This document shows, in pieces, positions 8,308-17,100 of a stretch of 64,000 bases of DNA; position 1 is the first letter of the stretch; each line of letters opens with the position of its first letter. The notes under the pieces were generated by a model, which saw only the letters and a list, made by a program, of their open reading frames with translations, was not told the DNA's origin and did no database searches. The DNA comes from Haloprofundus halobius (GTDB taxonomy: Archaea > Halobacteriota > Halobacteria > Halobacteriales > Haloferacaceae), in NCBI RefSeq assembly GCF_020097835.1, contig NZ_CP083666.1:186001-250000 (forward strand), given 5' to 3'. A program made the position numbers and the translations under genes.

Positions 8308-8642
8308 CGGTCGTCGTCCCGCTCTCAGAGCGGTTCCACGAGGCGGCCGAGGAGTGGGCCGACACCCGCCTCATGGACCCGGAGGACGCAGTCGAGGTGA
8401 AAGCCGAACAGGCGCTTCTGGAGGTCGAACACCTCGTCTCGGGCGCGCACGACGTCGAGTTCGCGGTCGAAGACGGCGAACTCCGCTACGACCCGAGCGA
8501 GGAGTTGGCGGCGCTGCTGGCGTCGCACGCGGAGACGACGGGCGTCGACGAGGCGACGGTGTTAGGACTCCACGTCGACCTCTTCGCCCGCGTCTTCCTC
8601 GACGACGACGCGAAGCGGCCGTCGAACGCGCCGCCGAAGTGA
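8304..8642 (+). CDS. Hypothetical small acidic protein
   Basis: 112 residues, predicted to be soluble and mostly helical, with a high Glu/Asp content and no cysteine motif. I chose TTG at 8304 because it overlaps the stop of the zinc-ribbon gene by four bases (TTGA), in keeping with the coupling of the two upstream genes. The frame itself is open earlier. Segments such as DPEDAVEVKAEQALLEVEHLV look like a conserved core. No family recognised. Confidence 0.7.
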   Translation: MTVVVPLSERFHEAAEEWADTRLMDPEDAVEVKAEQALLEVEHLVSGAHDVEFAVEDGELRYDPSEELAALLASHAETTGVDEATVLGLHVDLFARVFLDDDAKRPSNAPPK

Positions 8643-8716
8643 CTCGAGTCGCGGACGTTTCGCTCCCGCTGCCGACGTACGAACTATTAAGCGACCGGAG
8701 TGCGAACCGTTGTCAC

Positions 8717-8902
8717 ATGAAGAAGGACAGCGGGTGGCGACCGACCGCGGCGATGGACGAGTACAAAGGCTTCGCCACGTGGGAGTACGAGACCGGTCCG
8801 CAGGAGATAAATCAGGGCGAAGTCGACGGGGCGCCCGGCTTTCCGCTCGCGTTGAAGGCGAAACTCGGACTGGTCGACGACGACGTGGAACCGCCGGAGT
8901 GA
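8717..8902 (+). CDS. Small hypothetical haloarchaeal protein
   Basis: 61 residues, MKKDSGWRPTAAMDEYKGFATWEYE at the start with several aromatic residues, then an acidic tail. The short length, sensible ATG and AT-rich stretch about 25-35 bases upstream (ACTATTAAG near 8680-8690) support a real leaderless gene. It stands alone after the three-gene operon and converges with the DyP-like lipoprotein. Function not known. Confidence 0.65.
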   Translation: MKKDSGWRPTAAMDEYKGFATWEYETGPQEINQGEVDGAPGFPLALKAKLGLVDDDVEPPE

Positions 8903-8938
8903 GGCGGGCGGCGGCCACGACCACGTTTCTGCGGTGAT

Positions 8939-10192
8939 TCACAGTAAAGGGAAGGAGCGGTCGTTCCGCGCCGGGACGTAGAAGTTCGCCCGCGACGCGA
9001 CGCGGACGAAGTTGAGGATGCCGTTGTGCTCGCGGTCGGTGATCGCCTCGCTGTCGTCGCGGACGTACCACCCGTTCATCGCCTTCCGCGTCCGCCGAAA
9101 GTCGTCGAGTTTTCGCTGGAAGGCGACGAAGTGGACGCCCGGTTTGCCACCGTCGACGGTGTTGAAGTCGCGGCGGAGCACGAGCGGTTCGTCGGTGTCG
9201 TCGCGGCGGACCTGCGCGACTTTCTCGTGGTGGCCGACGACGTCGTGGTCGCGGGCGTGTTCGCGGACCCGATTCGAGAAGGGTACGTCGTCGGTGAGGT
9301 TCGCCACGTCCTCTGCGCTGAACTCCGGCGAGAACATCCGCTGGATACGCTCGTGCTCGTCGAGCGTGCCGTACCAGTCGCGGAGGTTCACGGTCAGTCG
9401 GCTGAGATGCATCGTCGTCCCGTCGGCGAACCGGCCGTCGGGGATGGCGACGCTCGACTCGGCGGGTTGCGTGCGCTTGCGCCCCGAGAAAAAGCCCATG
9501 AACATCTGCTCGTCGCCCGAGAGTGCGTCGCCGGGAACGCCCTCCGCGTCGGCGTGTTCGGCGGGCAGTCCCTCGCCGAGGAAGCCGGTTCGCCGCCCGC
9601 GGATTCGGAACACGTCGTCGAGGCGGTGGTCGACCGACTCGCCTTCGAGTCGCGTTCGGGAGCCGAACAGGGCGTTCTCGGCGGCTGCGAGGTGCGACGG
9701 GAGGTCACTCTCCAGCACGAGCGCGGCGTCGAACGACTGGAGTTCCGGTTTGTCGGTCCGCGACAACACCTGCGGTGGATCGATGGGGACGCGCGAGAGT
9801 TCCCCGATTCGCTCGAAGTAGTTCGTCCCCCACGCCAGCGTGTGAAACAGCCCCTCGTGGTGCCAGTCGTACGCCGCTTCGAGCGTCCGCATCGCCCGTT
9901 CGACGGTACGCGCGTCTTCGACCGAGGGTTCACGCTGCAGGTCCATGAGGAGGATGCGGCGGTAGCGCGCCTGCAGGTCGTTTCCGGACCCGTCGGTCGG
10001 CAGGGACTCGGCCTGCGCGAACTGGCGGTCCGGGAGGCGGTCGCCCCGCGGGTTGGCGGCGAGTCCGTCGACGCCCGGGCCGGTCGCCGGATCGAGGAGG
10101 CGGCTACAGCCCGAGAGGCCGGCGGCTCCCGTCACGGCCGCGAGACGGGTCAGCGCGGTGCGTCGTGAGACCACGGTTTCAGTAGAACTCAC
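8939..10192 (-). CDS. Tat-exported DyP-like lipoprotein with altered heme-pocket motif
   Basis: 417 residues from GTG 10192; a TTG at 10207 is the upstream alternative. The N-terminus has a twin-arginine motif (SRRTALTRL) followed by a lipobox LSGC, so it is probably exported folded and lipid-anchored. The body has the dye-decolorizing peroxidase fold pattern. GHHEKV...LVLRRDFNT carries the likely proximal His and heme-pocket Arg, and GVHFVAFQRKLDDF is the C-terminal family segment. The catalytic GFxDG motif instead reads MGFFSGRKRTQ, so the distal Asp appears replaced by Ser. It may be a heme-binding protein without normal peroxidase activity. I believe databases hold a haloarchaeal family for it, but this was not checked. 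Confidence 0.75.
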   Translation of the reverse strand: MSSTETVVSRRTALTRLAAVTGAAGLSGCSRLLDPATGPGVDGLAANPRGDRLPDRQFAQAESLPTDGSGNDLQARYRRILLMDLQREPSVEDARTVERAMRTLEAAYDWHHEGLFHTLAWGTNYFERIGELSRVPIDPPQVLSRTDKPELQSFDAALVLESDLPSHLAAAENALFGSRTRLEGESVDHRLDDVFRIRGRRTGFLGEGLPAEHADAEGVPGDALSGDEQMFMGFFSGRKRTQPAESSVAIPDGRFADGTTMHLSRLTVNLRDWYGTLDEHERIQRMFSPEFSAEDVANLTDDVPFSNRVREHARDHDVVGHHEKVAQVRRDDTDEPLVLRRDFNTVDGGKPGVHFVAFQRKLDDFRRTRKAMNGWYVRDDSEAITDREHNGILNFVRVASRANFYVPARNDRSFPLL

Positions 10193-10302
10193 CGGCGGAA
10201 TCTGCAAAAACTTGTCTGTCGATTCGGCGTACTGTCACGTCTTCGGGAGAACCTCGCACCGACCGTACATTTATTCGCCCGCTCGTACAACCCTCGGTAA
10301 CG

Positions 10303-10455
10303 ATGCTTCCGACACCCCTCCACGCACAGGGCGTGACGGGTCTCGACGGGCCGATTCCGCTGGAGGTCGCCCTCCTATCGCTCGGACTCGGAGCGGTCGT
10401 TCTCGGATTCGTCGCGTACGACGCCTACCGCGCGTACGGGGAGTACGTCTCGTGA
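10303..10455 (+). CDS. Small single-TM membrane protein
   Basis: 50 residues with one hydrophobic helix, PLEVALLSLGLGAVVLGFVA (about residues 19-38), and a Tyr-rich end YDAYRAYGEY. The start ATG has a TATA-like ATTTATTCGC about 30 bases upstream (10268-10278). The stop overlaps the GTG start of the next gene, so it opens a run of three overlapping genes for small membrane proteins. Too short to assign a function. Confidence 0.65.
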   Translation: MLPTPLHAQGVTGLDGPIPLEVALLSLGLGAVVLGFVAYDAYRAYGEYVS

Positions 10456-10733
10456 GCAGCGCCTCGCGGTCAGTCGCAGCCGCCGCCCCGAGCGCCGAGA
10501 CGGTGCTCTACTACCTCCGGGCGACGGTGTACGTGCTCGCGTCGCTTCTGTGCTGCTCGCTCTTGGTCGTCGGCACGGTGGCCATCATCGCGGAACTGAA
10601 AGGGACGTGGCACTGGGCGATACATCTCGAATCGACCATCAGCTACATGGGCGTCTTCGTCGCGGCGCTCCTGCTCCCGTTGATTCCGCTGACGGCGACG
10701 CTGTTCGTCTCCCGATGGTGGTTCGATGGGTAG
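10452..10733 (+). CDS. Small membrane protein
   Basis: 93 residues with two TM helices: about 22-48 (VLYYLRATVYVLASLLCCSLLVV) and 63-85 (MGVFVAALLLPLIPLTATLFV). Start GTG at 10452 overlaps the previous stop (GTGA). Its end overlaps the next gene by 8 bases. The segment VVGTVAIIAELKGTWHWAIHLE resembles AVVAVVAESHATWEWYFRME in the downstream protein, so the two are diverged copies. Function unknown. Confidence 0.7.
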   Translation: MSSASRSVAAAAPSAETVLYYLRATVYVLASLLCCSLLVVGTVAIIAELKGTWHWAIHLESTISYMGVFVAALLLPLIPLTATLFVSRWWFDG

Positions 10734-10971
10734 CGACGGGAGTCGCCACGTCACCGCGCTTCGGCGGTTCGCCGTCGTCTCCGTGGTGGGGCTCTGCCTG
10801 TCTGTGTTGGGTGTCGCCGTCGTCGCCGTCGTCGCGGAGTCGCACGCGACGTGGGAGTGGTACTTCCGCATGGAACAGGCGATGAGCGTACTGATGCCGG
10901 TGACGATGGCGTTTCTCGGTCTCTCTCTCGTTTCGGGGTTCGGCGTCGTCTACGCCGCCGACCGGCGCTGA
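10726..10971 (+). CDS. Small membrane protein, paralogue of the preceding gene
   Basis: 81 residues with two TM helices (about 13-35 and 51-73). The loop motif ATWEWYFRMEQAMS corresponds to GTWHWAIHLESTIS in the upstream protein, indicating tandem duplication. It overlaps the previous gene by 8 bases. It ends the small-membrane-protein operon and converges with the TorD-like chaperone gene across a 225-base spacer containing short inverted repeats (GCTTTC/GAAAGC at 11031-11049). Confidence 0.7.
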   Translation: MGSDGSRHVTALRRFAVVSVVGLCLSVLGVAVVAVVAESHATWEWYFRMEQAMSVLMPVTMAFLGLSLVSGFGVVYAADRR

Positions 10972-11196
10972 GCGACGCCGCCGAAGGGGTGTCTCTTCGC
11001 ACCTCTCGCCCCAATCTGTTATGGAATCAGGCTTTCTATACGGGAAAGCGAACGCTGATTCGGTTGTCAGCATCGTTCCGCTCTGCGGTCTGATGGGGGG
11101 CGGAGTCACAGCAAGCCGTCCTTGTGCTCGGCTCGCAAGCTGACAATCGGTACTTTCCGACCCCGAGTGGCGCGTCCGCGCGGTCGACGACGCTCG

Positions 11197-11826
11197 TTAG
11201 CGCGCCATCTGGGCGACGAGTTCGTCCTCGAACTCGACGAGACCTGCGAAAACGAGCGCCGCCGCCCGGAACAGCGGCTCCTCCGTCTCGTCGAGCACGT
11301 CGTCGACGAACGCCTCGTGCCACGTCGTCAAGTGTTCGTCGAGGAAGACGCGCTCGTAGCCGAACGCCTCCTCCGCGCCGTGGAACTGTCGCTCGACGAG
11401 GGAGCGGAGGAACGCGAGTTCGACGGCGATGAAGTCGTTCTCCTCGCCGTACTCCTCCGGCGGGTTCCACCCGGCGGCGGCGTAGCTTGCCTCGACGTTC
11501 GCCAGCCCCTCGCCGATGAAGTCGGTGTCGTCGCGGTAGTACGTCTCGTGGGCCAGCACGGGCGGCCGCGGGCCGACGAAGACGCGGGTGTACTCCTGCG
11601 CCAACTCGTCGTGGACCGCCGCCGGGTCCCGTCCCTGGTTCTTCGCGACGAACTCCCGGAGCAGGTCGAATCCCTCGTCCAGCGAGGTGTTCACCGCCGC
11701 GTCAGGCAACTGGAGGCCGTCGCCGAGCAGGTTCGCGACGAACGCCTCGTCGGGCACGTCCCAGAACACCTCGACGACGAAGTCGAGCAGTTCGAGGCGG
11801 GCGTCGTAGACGGCGGCGTCGTCCAT
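11197..11826 (-). CDS. TorD/DmsD-family molybdoenzyme chaperone
   Basis: 209 residues, all-helical. The pattern LAQEYTRVFVGPRPPVLAHETYYRD is characteristic of TorD-type chaperones that bind the Tat signal of a molybdoenzyme until its cofactor is inserted. The likely client is FdhA (14163-17408), which has a twin-arginine leader and lies in the same locus. The ATG overlaps the stop of the upstream Fe-S gene by one base (TAATG), so the two are translated together. The product is cytoplasmic. A shared role for the AOR enzymes is unlikely, because they have no Tat leader. Confidence 0.85.
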   Translation of the reverse strand: MDDAAVYDARLELLDFVVEVFWDVPDEAFVANLLGDGLQLPDAAVNTSLDEGFDLLREFVAKNQGRDPAAVHDELAQEYTRVFVGPRPPVLAHETYYRDDTDFIGEGLANVEASYAAAGWNPPEEYGEENDFIAVELAFLRSLVERQFHGAEEAFGYERVFLDEHLTTWHEAFVDDVLDETEEPLFRAAALVFAGLVEFEDELVAQMAR

Positions 11827-13952
11827 TATCGGCCACCTCCATGCTCGAACAGCAGTCCGGCGCGACAGTCCCCGCAGTAATCGAAGACGCTGGCGTCGGC
11901 GGTCGGCGCGACCCCTTCGACCACGTCGCCGACCTCGCCTTTCACCTTCTCGATGGAGCCCCGACTGGCGAACGCTTTCCCGCAGCGGACGCACTCGGCC
12001 ATCTCGCCCTCGTACACCGTCTCCCAGCGCTCGCCGTCGTTGCGCTCCGGGAGGCGCGAGAGGTCGAGTCCGGTGCGCATGGTGATGGCCGTCTCCGGAC
12101 AGCCCTCCTCGCAGAGCCCGCAGTTGACGCAGTCCTCGTGGCTGAACTGCAGGTCGCCGTCGCCGGTCCGGCGGATGGCGTCGGTCGGACAGAGCGTCGA
12201 ACAGGTCGGCGTGAGGTTGCACGCCTCGCTCACCTCCATCCGCCCGAACGTCTCCAGCCCCCGAACCACGTCGCGTTCGGGCGTCGCGTGGTCGACGACG
12301 ACGCGGATACTCTCCAGCGCCCAGTCGTGGGTGTTGAACGCCGGGTTCGGTTTGTCGTCGCGGACGACGCCCGTCGCGCGGTGCTCGCCCGCCGGAACGG
12401 GCGTCTCCGAGAGGCCGTCGACGAACGCCTCGACTTCGGCGACGAACGACTCGTGGTCGGCGGGGTCGGGCGCGAAGAACGCGGTTCGCTCGCCGAGGCC
12501 GAGGTCCGTCGTCGCGCGGTTCAGTCGCTCGACCAGCTCGGCCTTCGGGTCCGGCCCGGCGTGCAGACAGCCCTCGCCACAGCCGACCACGGCGACGCCG
12601 TCGGCCCCGGTGGCGAGCGCGTGCAGCACGTGGGCCTCGCCGACGGTGTCCGTGCAGTTCACCGAGACGGGAAGGATGGGCGGGTACGCGAGGTCGGTGC
12701 CGCTGGCGGCGCGGCGGCCGTAGGCGCGGAGCGCGTCGGACGCGCGCTCCGAGCAGACGAACGCGATGACGGGCGTCTCGATGCCCCTCTCGCCTCTGTT
12801 GAACAGCCAACCGCCCCCCTGCTCTTCCACGTCGAGCAGCGCCTCCACCTCGCGTGCGAGGCGCTCGTTCGACGGTTCGCGGAGCATCGTCGCGCCCGTC
12901 GGGCAGGCGCTCGTACACGCGCCGCAGTCCTGACAGGCCACCTCGTCGAACTCGACGGAGTCTATTGTCGGTCGCCGGACGGCGTCGTGCGGGCAGGCGT
13001 CGGTGCAGGCGGTACAGCCCTGCTGGCTCGACTCGCCGGCCGCGCAGACGTCGAGGTCGAGATCCAGATGTTTCGGTTTCGTGACGCCGCCGAGGAGACT
13101 CTCGACGGCGGCGACGGTGCCGGCGTCGACGGGGCCGGTGTAGAAGCCGAGTCGGCCGCCGCGGGCGACCGAGGTGGTGTCGGGGTACACCACCTGGTCG
13201 GTTTCGAGGGTGCGCTCGACACCGGAGCGGTCGATGGCGTCGGTCGGACAGCACTCCTCCCAGTCGCCGCCGGGGGCGTCCGGGTCGATATCGACCGGGT
13301 AGCGCGTCAGCATCCCGCCGGGACCCTCCTTGACGCACTTCATACAGGAGACGCAGTCCTCTGTCACCTCCGCGCGGAGCGTGAGTTCGAAGTCGCCGAA
13401 CTCGCCCTCGACGCCAACGACGCGCCCGCGTTCGACGGTCACGTCCGAGAGGTCGACGTCGAGATCGTGGAAGTCGCGGCCGTCGGCGACGAGCGTCACT
13501 TCGGCGGTGGCGGCGAGCGCGGCGGCCGTCTCGGCGTCGCCGACGACGACGACGGCGTCGCCGGCCTCGCCCGTGACGCTCCGGGTCGCCGCCTCGTGTT
13601 CGAGTCCGGCGCGACGCGCGTTTAGCAGGCGGGCCGTCTTGTCGGTGGCCGCCTCGCGGTCGTGGACCCAGCCCGCGCCCGCGCGATGGTCGACGAACGA
13701 GGTGGCCTCCGGGTGGAGTCCCTTCTCTTCTGCGAGCGCGCGGAAGCGTCGTTGACAGCCCGAATCTGGGGCGGTGACGAGCAACTGGTCGAGGTCGTAC
13801 TCGTCAACGAGCTGCGCCATCGCCGGGAGGCCGTCCTCACAGAGCAGCGTCGAGCTGGCGACGACGTCCACGTCGCGGACGCCGTCGCGCGCACGTTCGA
13901 GGTCGATATCGCAGGTGTCGCCGCAGGAGCAGACGAAAGCGCCGACGTTCAT
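11826..13952 (-). CDS. HdrA/MvhD-like polyferredoxin fusion protein of the formate dehydrogenase locus
   Basis: 708 residues from ATG 13952 (ATG 13973 is also in frame). The parts, in order, are: an HdrA-like start VGAFVCSCGDTCDID (C8, C10, C14); a short VVVVGDAETAAALA segment (132-146) that may be a vestige of a dinucleotide-binding fold; a ferredoxin-like set with C200, C203, C206 and C235; a 2x[4Fe-4S] domain (C313, C316, C320, C340, C343, C346, C350); an MvhD-like domain (393-515, Cys 400, 433, 458, 462); another ferredoxin pair (C578-C588 and C608-C618); and a C-terminal CxxC...CxxC (654/657 and 693/696). In methanogens HdrA and MvhD pass electrons between hydrogenase or formate dehydrogenase and heterodisulfide reductase. 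Here the protein is divergent from fdhA and co-translated with the chaperone. Its redox partner is unknown. Confidence 0.82.
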   Translation of the reverse strand: MNVGAFVCSCGDTCDIDLERARDGVRDVDVVASSTLLCEDGLPAMAQLVDEYDLDQLLVTAPDSGCQRRFRALAEEKGLHPEATSFVDHRAGAGWVHDREAATDKTARLLNARRAGLEHEAATRSVTGEAGDAVVVVGDAETAAALAATAEVTLVADGRDFHDLDVDLSDVTVERGRVVGVEGEFGDFELTLRAEVTEDCVSCMKCVKEGPGGMLTRYPVDIDPDAPGGDWEECCPTDAIDRSGVERTLETDQVVYPDTTSVARGGRLGFYTGPVDAGTVAAVESLLGGVTKPKHLDLDLDVCAAGESSQQGCTACTDACPHDAVRRPTIDSVEFDEVACQDCGACTSACPTGATMLREPSNERLAREVEALLDVEEQGGGWLFNRGERGIETPVIAFVCSERASDALRAYGRRAASGTDLAYPPILPVSVNCTDTVGEAHVLHALATGADGVAVVGCGEGCLHAGPDPKAELVERLNRATTDLGLGERTAFFAPDPADHESFVAEVEAFVDGLSETPVPAGEHRATGVVRDDKPNPAFNTHDWALESIRVVVDHATPERDVVRGLETFGRMEVSEACNLTPTCSTLCPTDAIRRTGDGDLQFSHEDCVNCGLCEEGCPETAITMRTGLDLSRLPERNDGERWETVYEGEMAECVRCGKAFASRGSIEKVKGEVGDVVEGVAPTADASVFDYCGDCRAGLLFEHGGGR

Positions 13953-13973
13953 ACCCTCGACAACTCGTAGCAT

Positions 13974-14162
13974 CCACGAAAGCCTTTGTGTGCTAACAGG
14001 CCACTACGATACGGTAATCTCGCATACGAAACCGGTTAACCGGACGTTGCTCCCGTAATTTAATGGTCTTTGCTAGCAGATGTCTCACCAACGCATGCAC
14101 CCACGACGAGAATGGGGCAAGTCGAATCGGGGCGGGAGAACGACCCAACGAGAGAGACACGA
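13974..14162. promoter_or_regulatory. Divergent promoter region of the formate dehydrogenase locus, with palindrome
   Basis: This spacer separates the minus-strand Fe-S/chaperone operon from fdhA. It contains a perfect 12-bp palindrome CCGGTTAACCGG at 14032-14043, preceded by GAAA. It also has an AT-rich box GTAATTTAATG at about 14054-14064, a plausible TATA element for fdhA with a ~70-base leader. TGCTAAC and TGCTAGC elements (near 13991 and 14072) flank the palindrome. A site between two divergent operons is well placed for shared control, for example by oxygen or formate, but no known regulator motif was matched. Confidence 0.45.
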
Positions 14163-17100
14163 ATGAGCACAGAACCGGTTTCACTAGACTTAGACAGGCG
14201 GTCCTTCCTGAAGGCGAGCGCGCTCGCGGGCGCCGTCGCCCTCGGCGGCGGCGGCGCGGGCCAGGCGCTCGCCCAGAGCGAGGAGGGCGAAACGGACGGG
14301 GCCGACGTAGAGGGCGAACTGACGAAGACCATCTGCAACTTCTGCGCGGTCGGCTGTGGGTTCCGCGCCGAGCGGAAAGGCAGCGCGTTCGCCGGGCAGG
14401 AACCCTGGCACGAGAACCCCATCAACAACGGGTCGCTCTGCTCGAAGGGGGCGGCCATCTACGGGAGCGAACACTCCGAGAAGCGGTTGAAACACCCGCT
14501 GAAGAAGGTCGACGGCGAGTGGCAGAAGATCTCCTGGTCAGAGGCGTACGACGACATCTCCTCGGAACTGGAGCGCATCCGCGAGGAGTTCGGCCCGGAC
14601 AGCGTGATGTGGCTCGGCAGCGCCCACCACTCCAACGAGGAGGCGTACGCGTTCCGGAAACTCGCGTCGCTGTACGGGACGAACAACTGCGACCACCAGG
14701 CGCGCATCTGCCACTCGACGACGGTGGCGGGCCTCGCGAACACGTGGGGCTACGGCGCGATGACGAACACCATCAACGACTACCGCAACTTCGACCTCAA
14801 CATCATCATCGGGCAGAACCCCGCGGAGGCGCACCCGATTGCGATGCAACACATCCTCGAAGGCCAGCGTCGCGGCGGCACCATCGCCTCCGTCGACGCG
14901 CGGTTCACGAAGACGTCGGCGCACGCCGACAGTTTCTACCGCATCCGCCCGGGGACGGACGTCGCGTTGATGATGGGGCTGATATACTACCTGCGCGAGC
15001 AGGGCGAACTCGACCAGGAGATGCTCGACGGGCGGGTGAACGGCTGGCCCGACATCGACCGGAACCTCGACCAGTACGACCTCGAAACCGTCGCGGACAT
15101 CACGTGGATAAGTCAGGAGCAGATTCAGGAACTGGGCGACCTCATCATCGAGAACAAGCCGAACGTCCAGATCGAGTGGGCGATGGGCGGTACCCAGCAC
15201 AACAACGGGACGCAGAACATCCGGTCGTACGCGCTGGCGAGTCTCGCCTCCGGCACCGCCGCCCGAAGCGGCGGCGGCCTGCAGGTAATGCGCGGACACG
15301 CGAACGTCCAGGGGGCGACCGACCTCGCGGTGGCGAGTCACATCCTGCCGGGCTACTACTCGGTGTCGTCGGCCGGGTCGTGGCAGTACTGGGCCGACGT
15401 CTGGACGCAGAGTCCGTACACGAGCGGGAGCATCAGCTTCCGGGAACTGTACGACCGCTACGACCTGATGGAGCGCGACATGTATGCGCGGCAGGACGAG
15501 TACGTCAACTACGGGGATTCGAGCGACCCCGACGACTCCGAAGCGGCGGGCGAGAACGAGGGAGAGATAGACGACTCGTTCCCGAGCGAGCGGTCGATGA
15601 TGTTCCAGAACGGGCTGACGGTCGCCCGGTGGTTCGACGCCGCGCTCCCGCAGGAGCAGCGACTCAACGAGACGCCCATCTATCAGCCGAATCCGGTGAA
15701 GGCGGCCTTCTTCTGGGGCCACTCGGCGAACTCCATCAGCGAGATGGAGAAGATGCGCGACGGGATGGACCTGCTCGACTTGCTGGTCGTCGTCGACGTG
15801 TTCCCCTCGCTGGCCTCGGTGATGGCCGACCGCTCCGACGGCGTCATCATCCTGCCCGCGGCCAGCCAGTACGAACACTACCGGTCGCTGACGAACTCCC
15901 ACCGGTCGGTGCAGTGGAGCGACCCGGTTCGAAACCCCTCGCACAACACGAAGCCCGACCTGCAGATAATGCAGGAGCTGGCCGCCGAACTCGGCTTCGG
16001 CGACCACTTCGACTGGGGGACCGGCCCCGAACTGTACAGCGGCAAGAGCACCTACCAAGACGTGCTCCGCGAGATCAACCTCGGCGTCCGGACTATCGGG
16101 TACCAGCAGGACCCCGAGCGACTGGAGAGCCAGCGCGAGTACGACTGGGCGTTCAGCACCGAAGACCTGAAGGCGACGCAGGGGCCGCACAAAGGCGAGT
16201 TCTGGCAACTACCGTGGCCCTGCTGGGGGGAGGGTCACCCCGGCACGCCCATCATCTGGACCGACGACCTCGACCCCAACGAGGGCGGCCACGACTTCCG
16301 CGCCCGGTGGGGGACGACCGCTCCAACACCCGAGGAGTGGAACGAGATGACGACGCCCGCCGAGGAGTACCCGCTTCGGTCGACGTTCGACCAGCAGGGC
16401 GAGGAGGGGCTGAACCTGCTCCGGGACTCGTTCGATCCCGACTGGTGGAACGGGTCGGGGCCGATCCGCGGCGTCCCGCAGTACCCCGGCTTCACGACGA
16501 CGCTGCCCGAAGACTTCGAGAACGCCGACGCGCCGAACCTCCCGACGCGGTACGCGCTCGACCCGACGAAGTCGGTGCTCGACGCCGCGCGGGACATGAA
16601 CGAGCGGTTCGACTGGGCGGACTTCGACCTCGACGACTACCGCCCCTACGACTTCAAGCAGCCGGACCCGCCGACGGGTCGGGCGAAGGCCCGCGCCGTG
16701 GCGTGGAACTTCCTCGACCCGATTCCGGTCCACCGCGAACCCATCGAGAGTCCGCGACCTGACCTCGTCGAACAGTGGCCGGCAAACGGCCAGCAGCGCA
16801 ACTTCTACCGCCTCGACCAGAACAACGCGACGGTTCAGGAGGATGCGACGCGGAAAGCCGCCGAGAACGGCTTCGACGTCATCATGACTACGGGAAGACA
16901 GGTCGAACACCAGGGCGGCGGTTCCGAGAGTCGCTCGAACATCTTCCTGGCGGACCTACAACCGCACATGTACGCCGAGATAACGCCGAACATGGCTGAC
17001 GAACTCGGCGTCGACGGCGGCGACCTGGTCGTCGTCTCGACGACCGACCGCGGCTCCGTCCTCGTGAAGGCGCGGGTGACGAACCGCCCGAACGACCGCG

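Noticed and set aside
12854-13084. Plus-strand frames opposite the HdrA/MvhD-like protein
   Set aside because: They are Arg-rich mirror frames. Only the minus strand has the ordered Cys motifs of ferredoxin domains.
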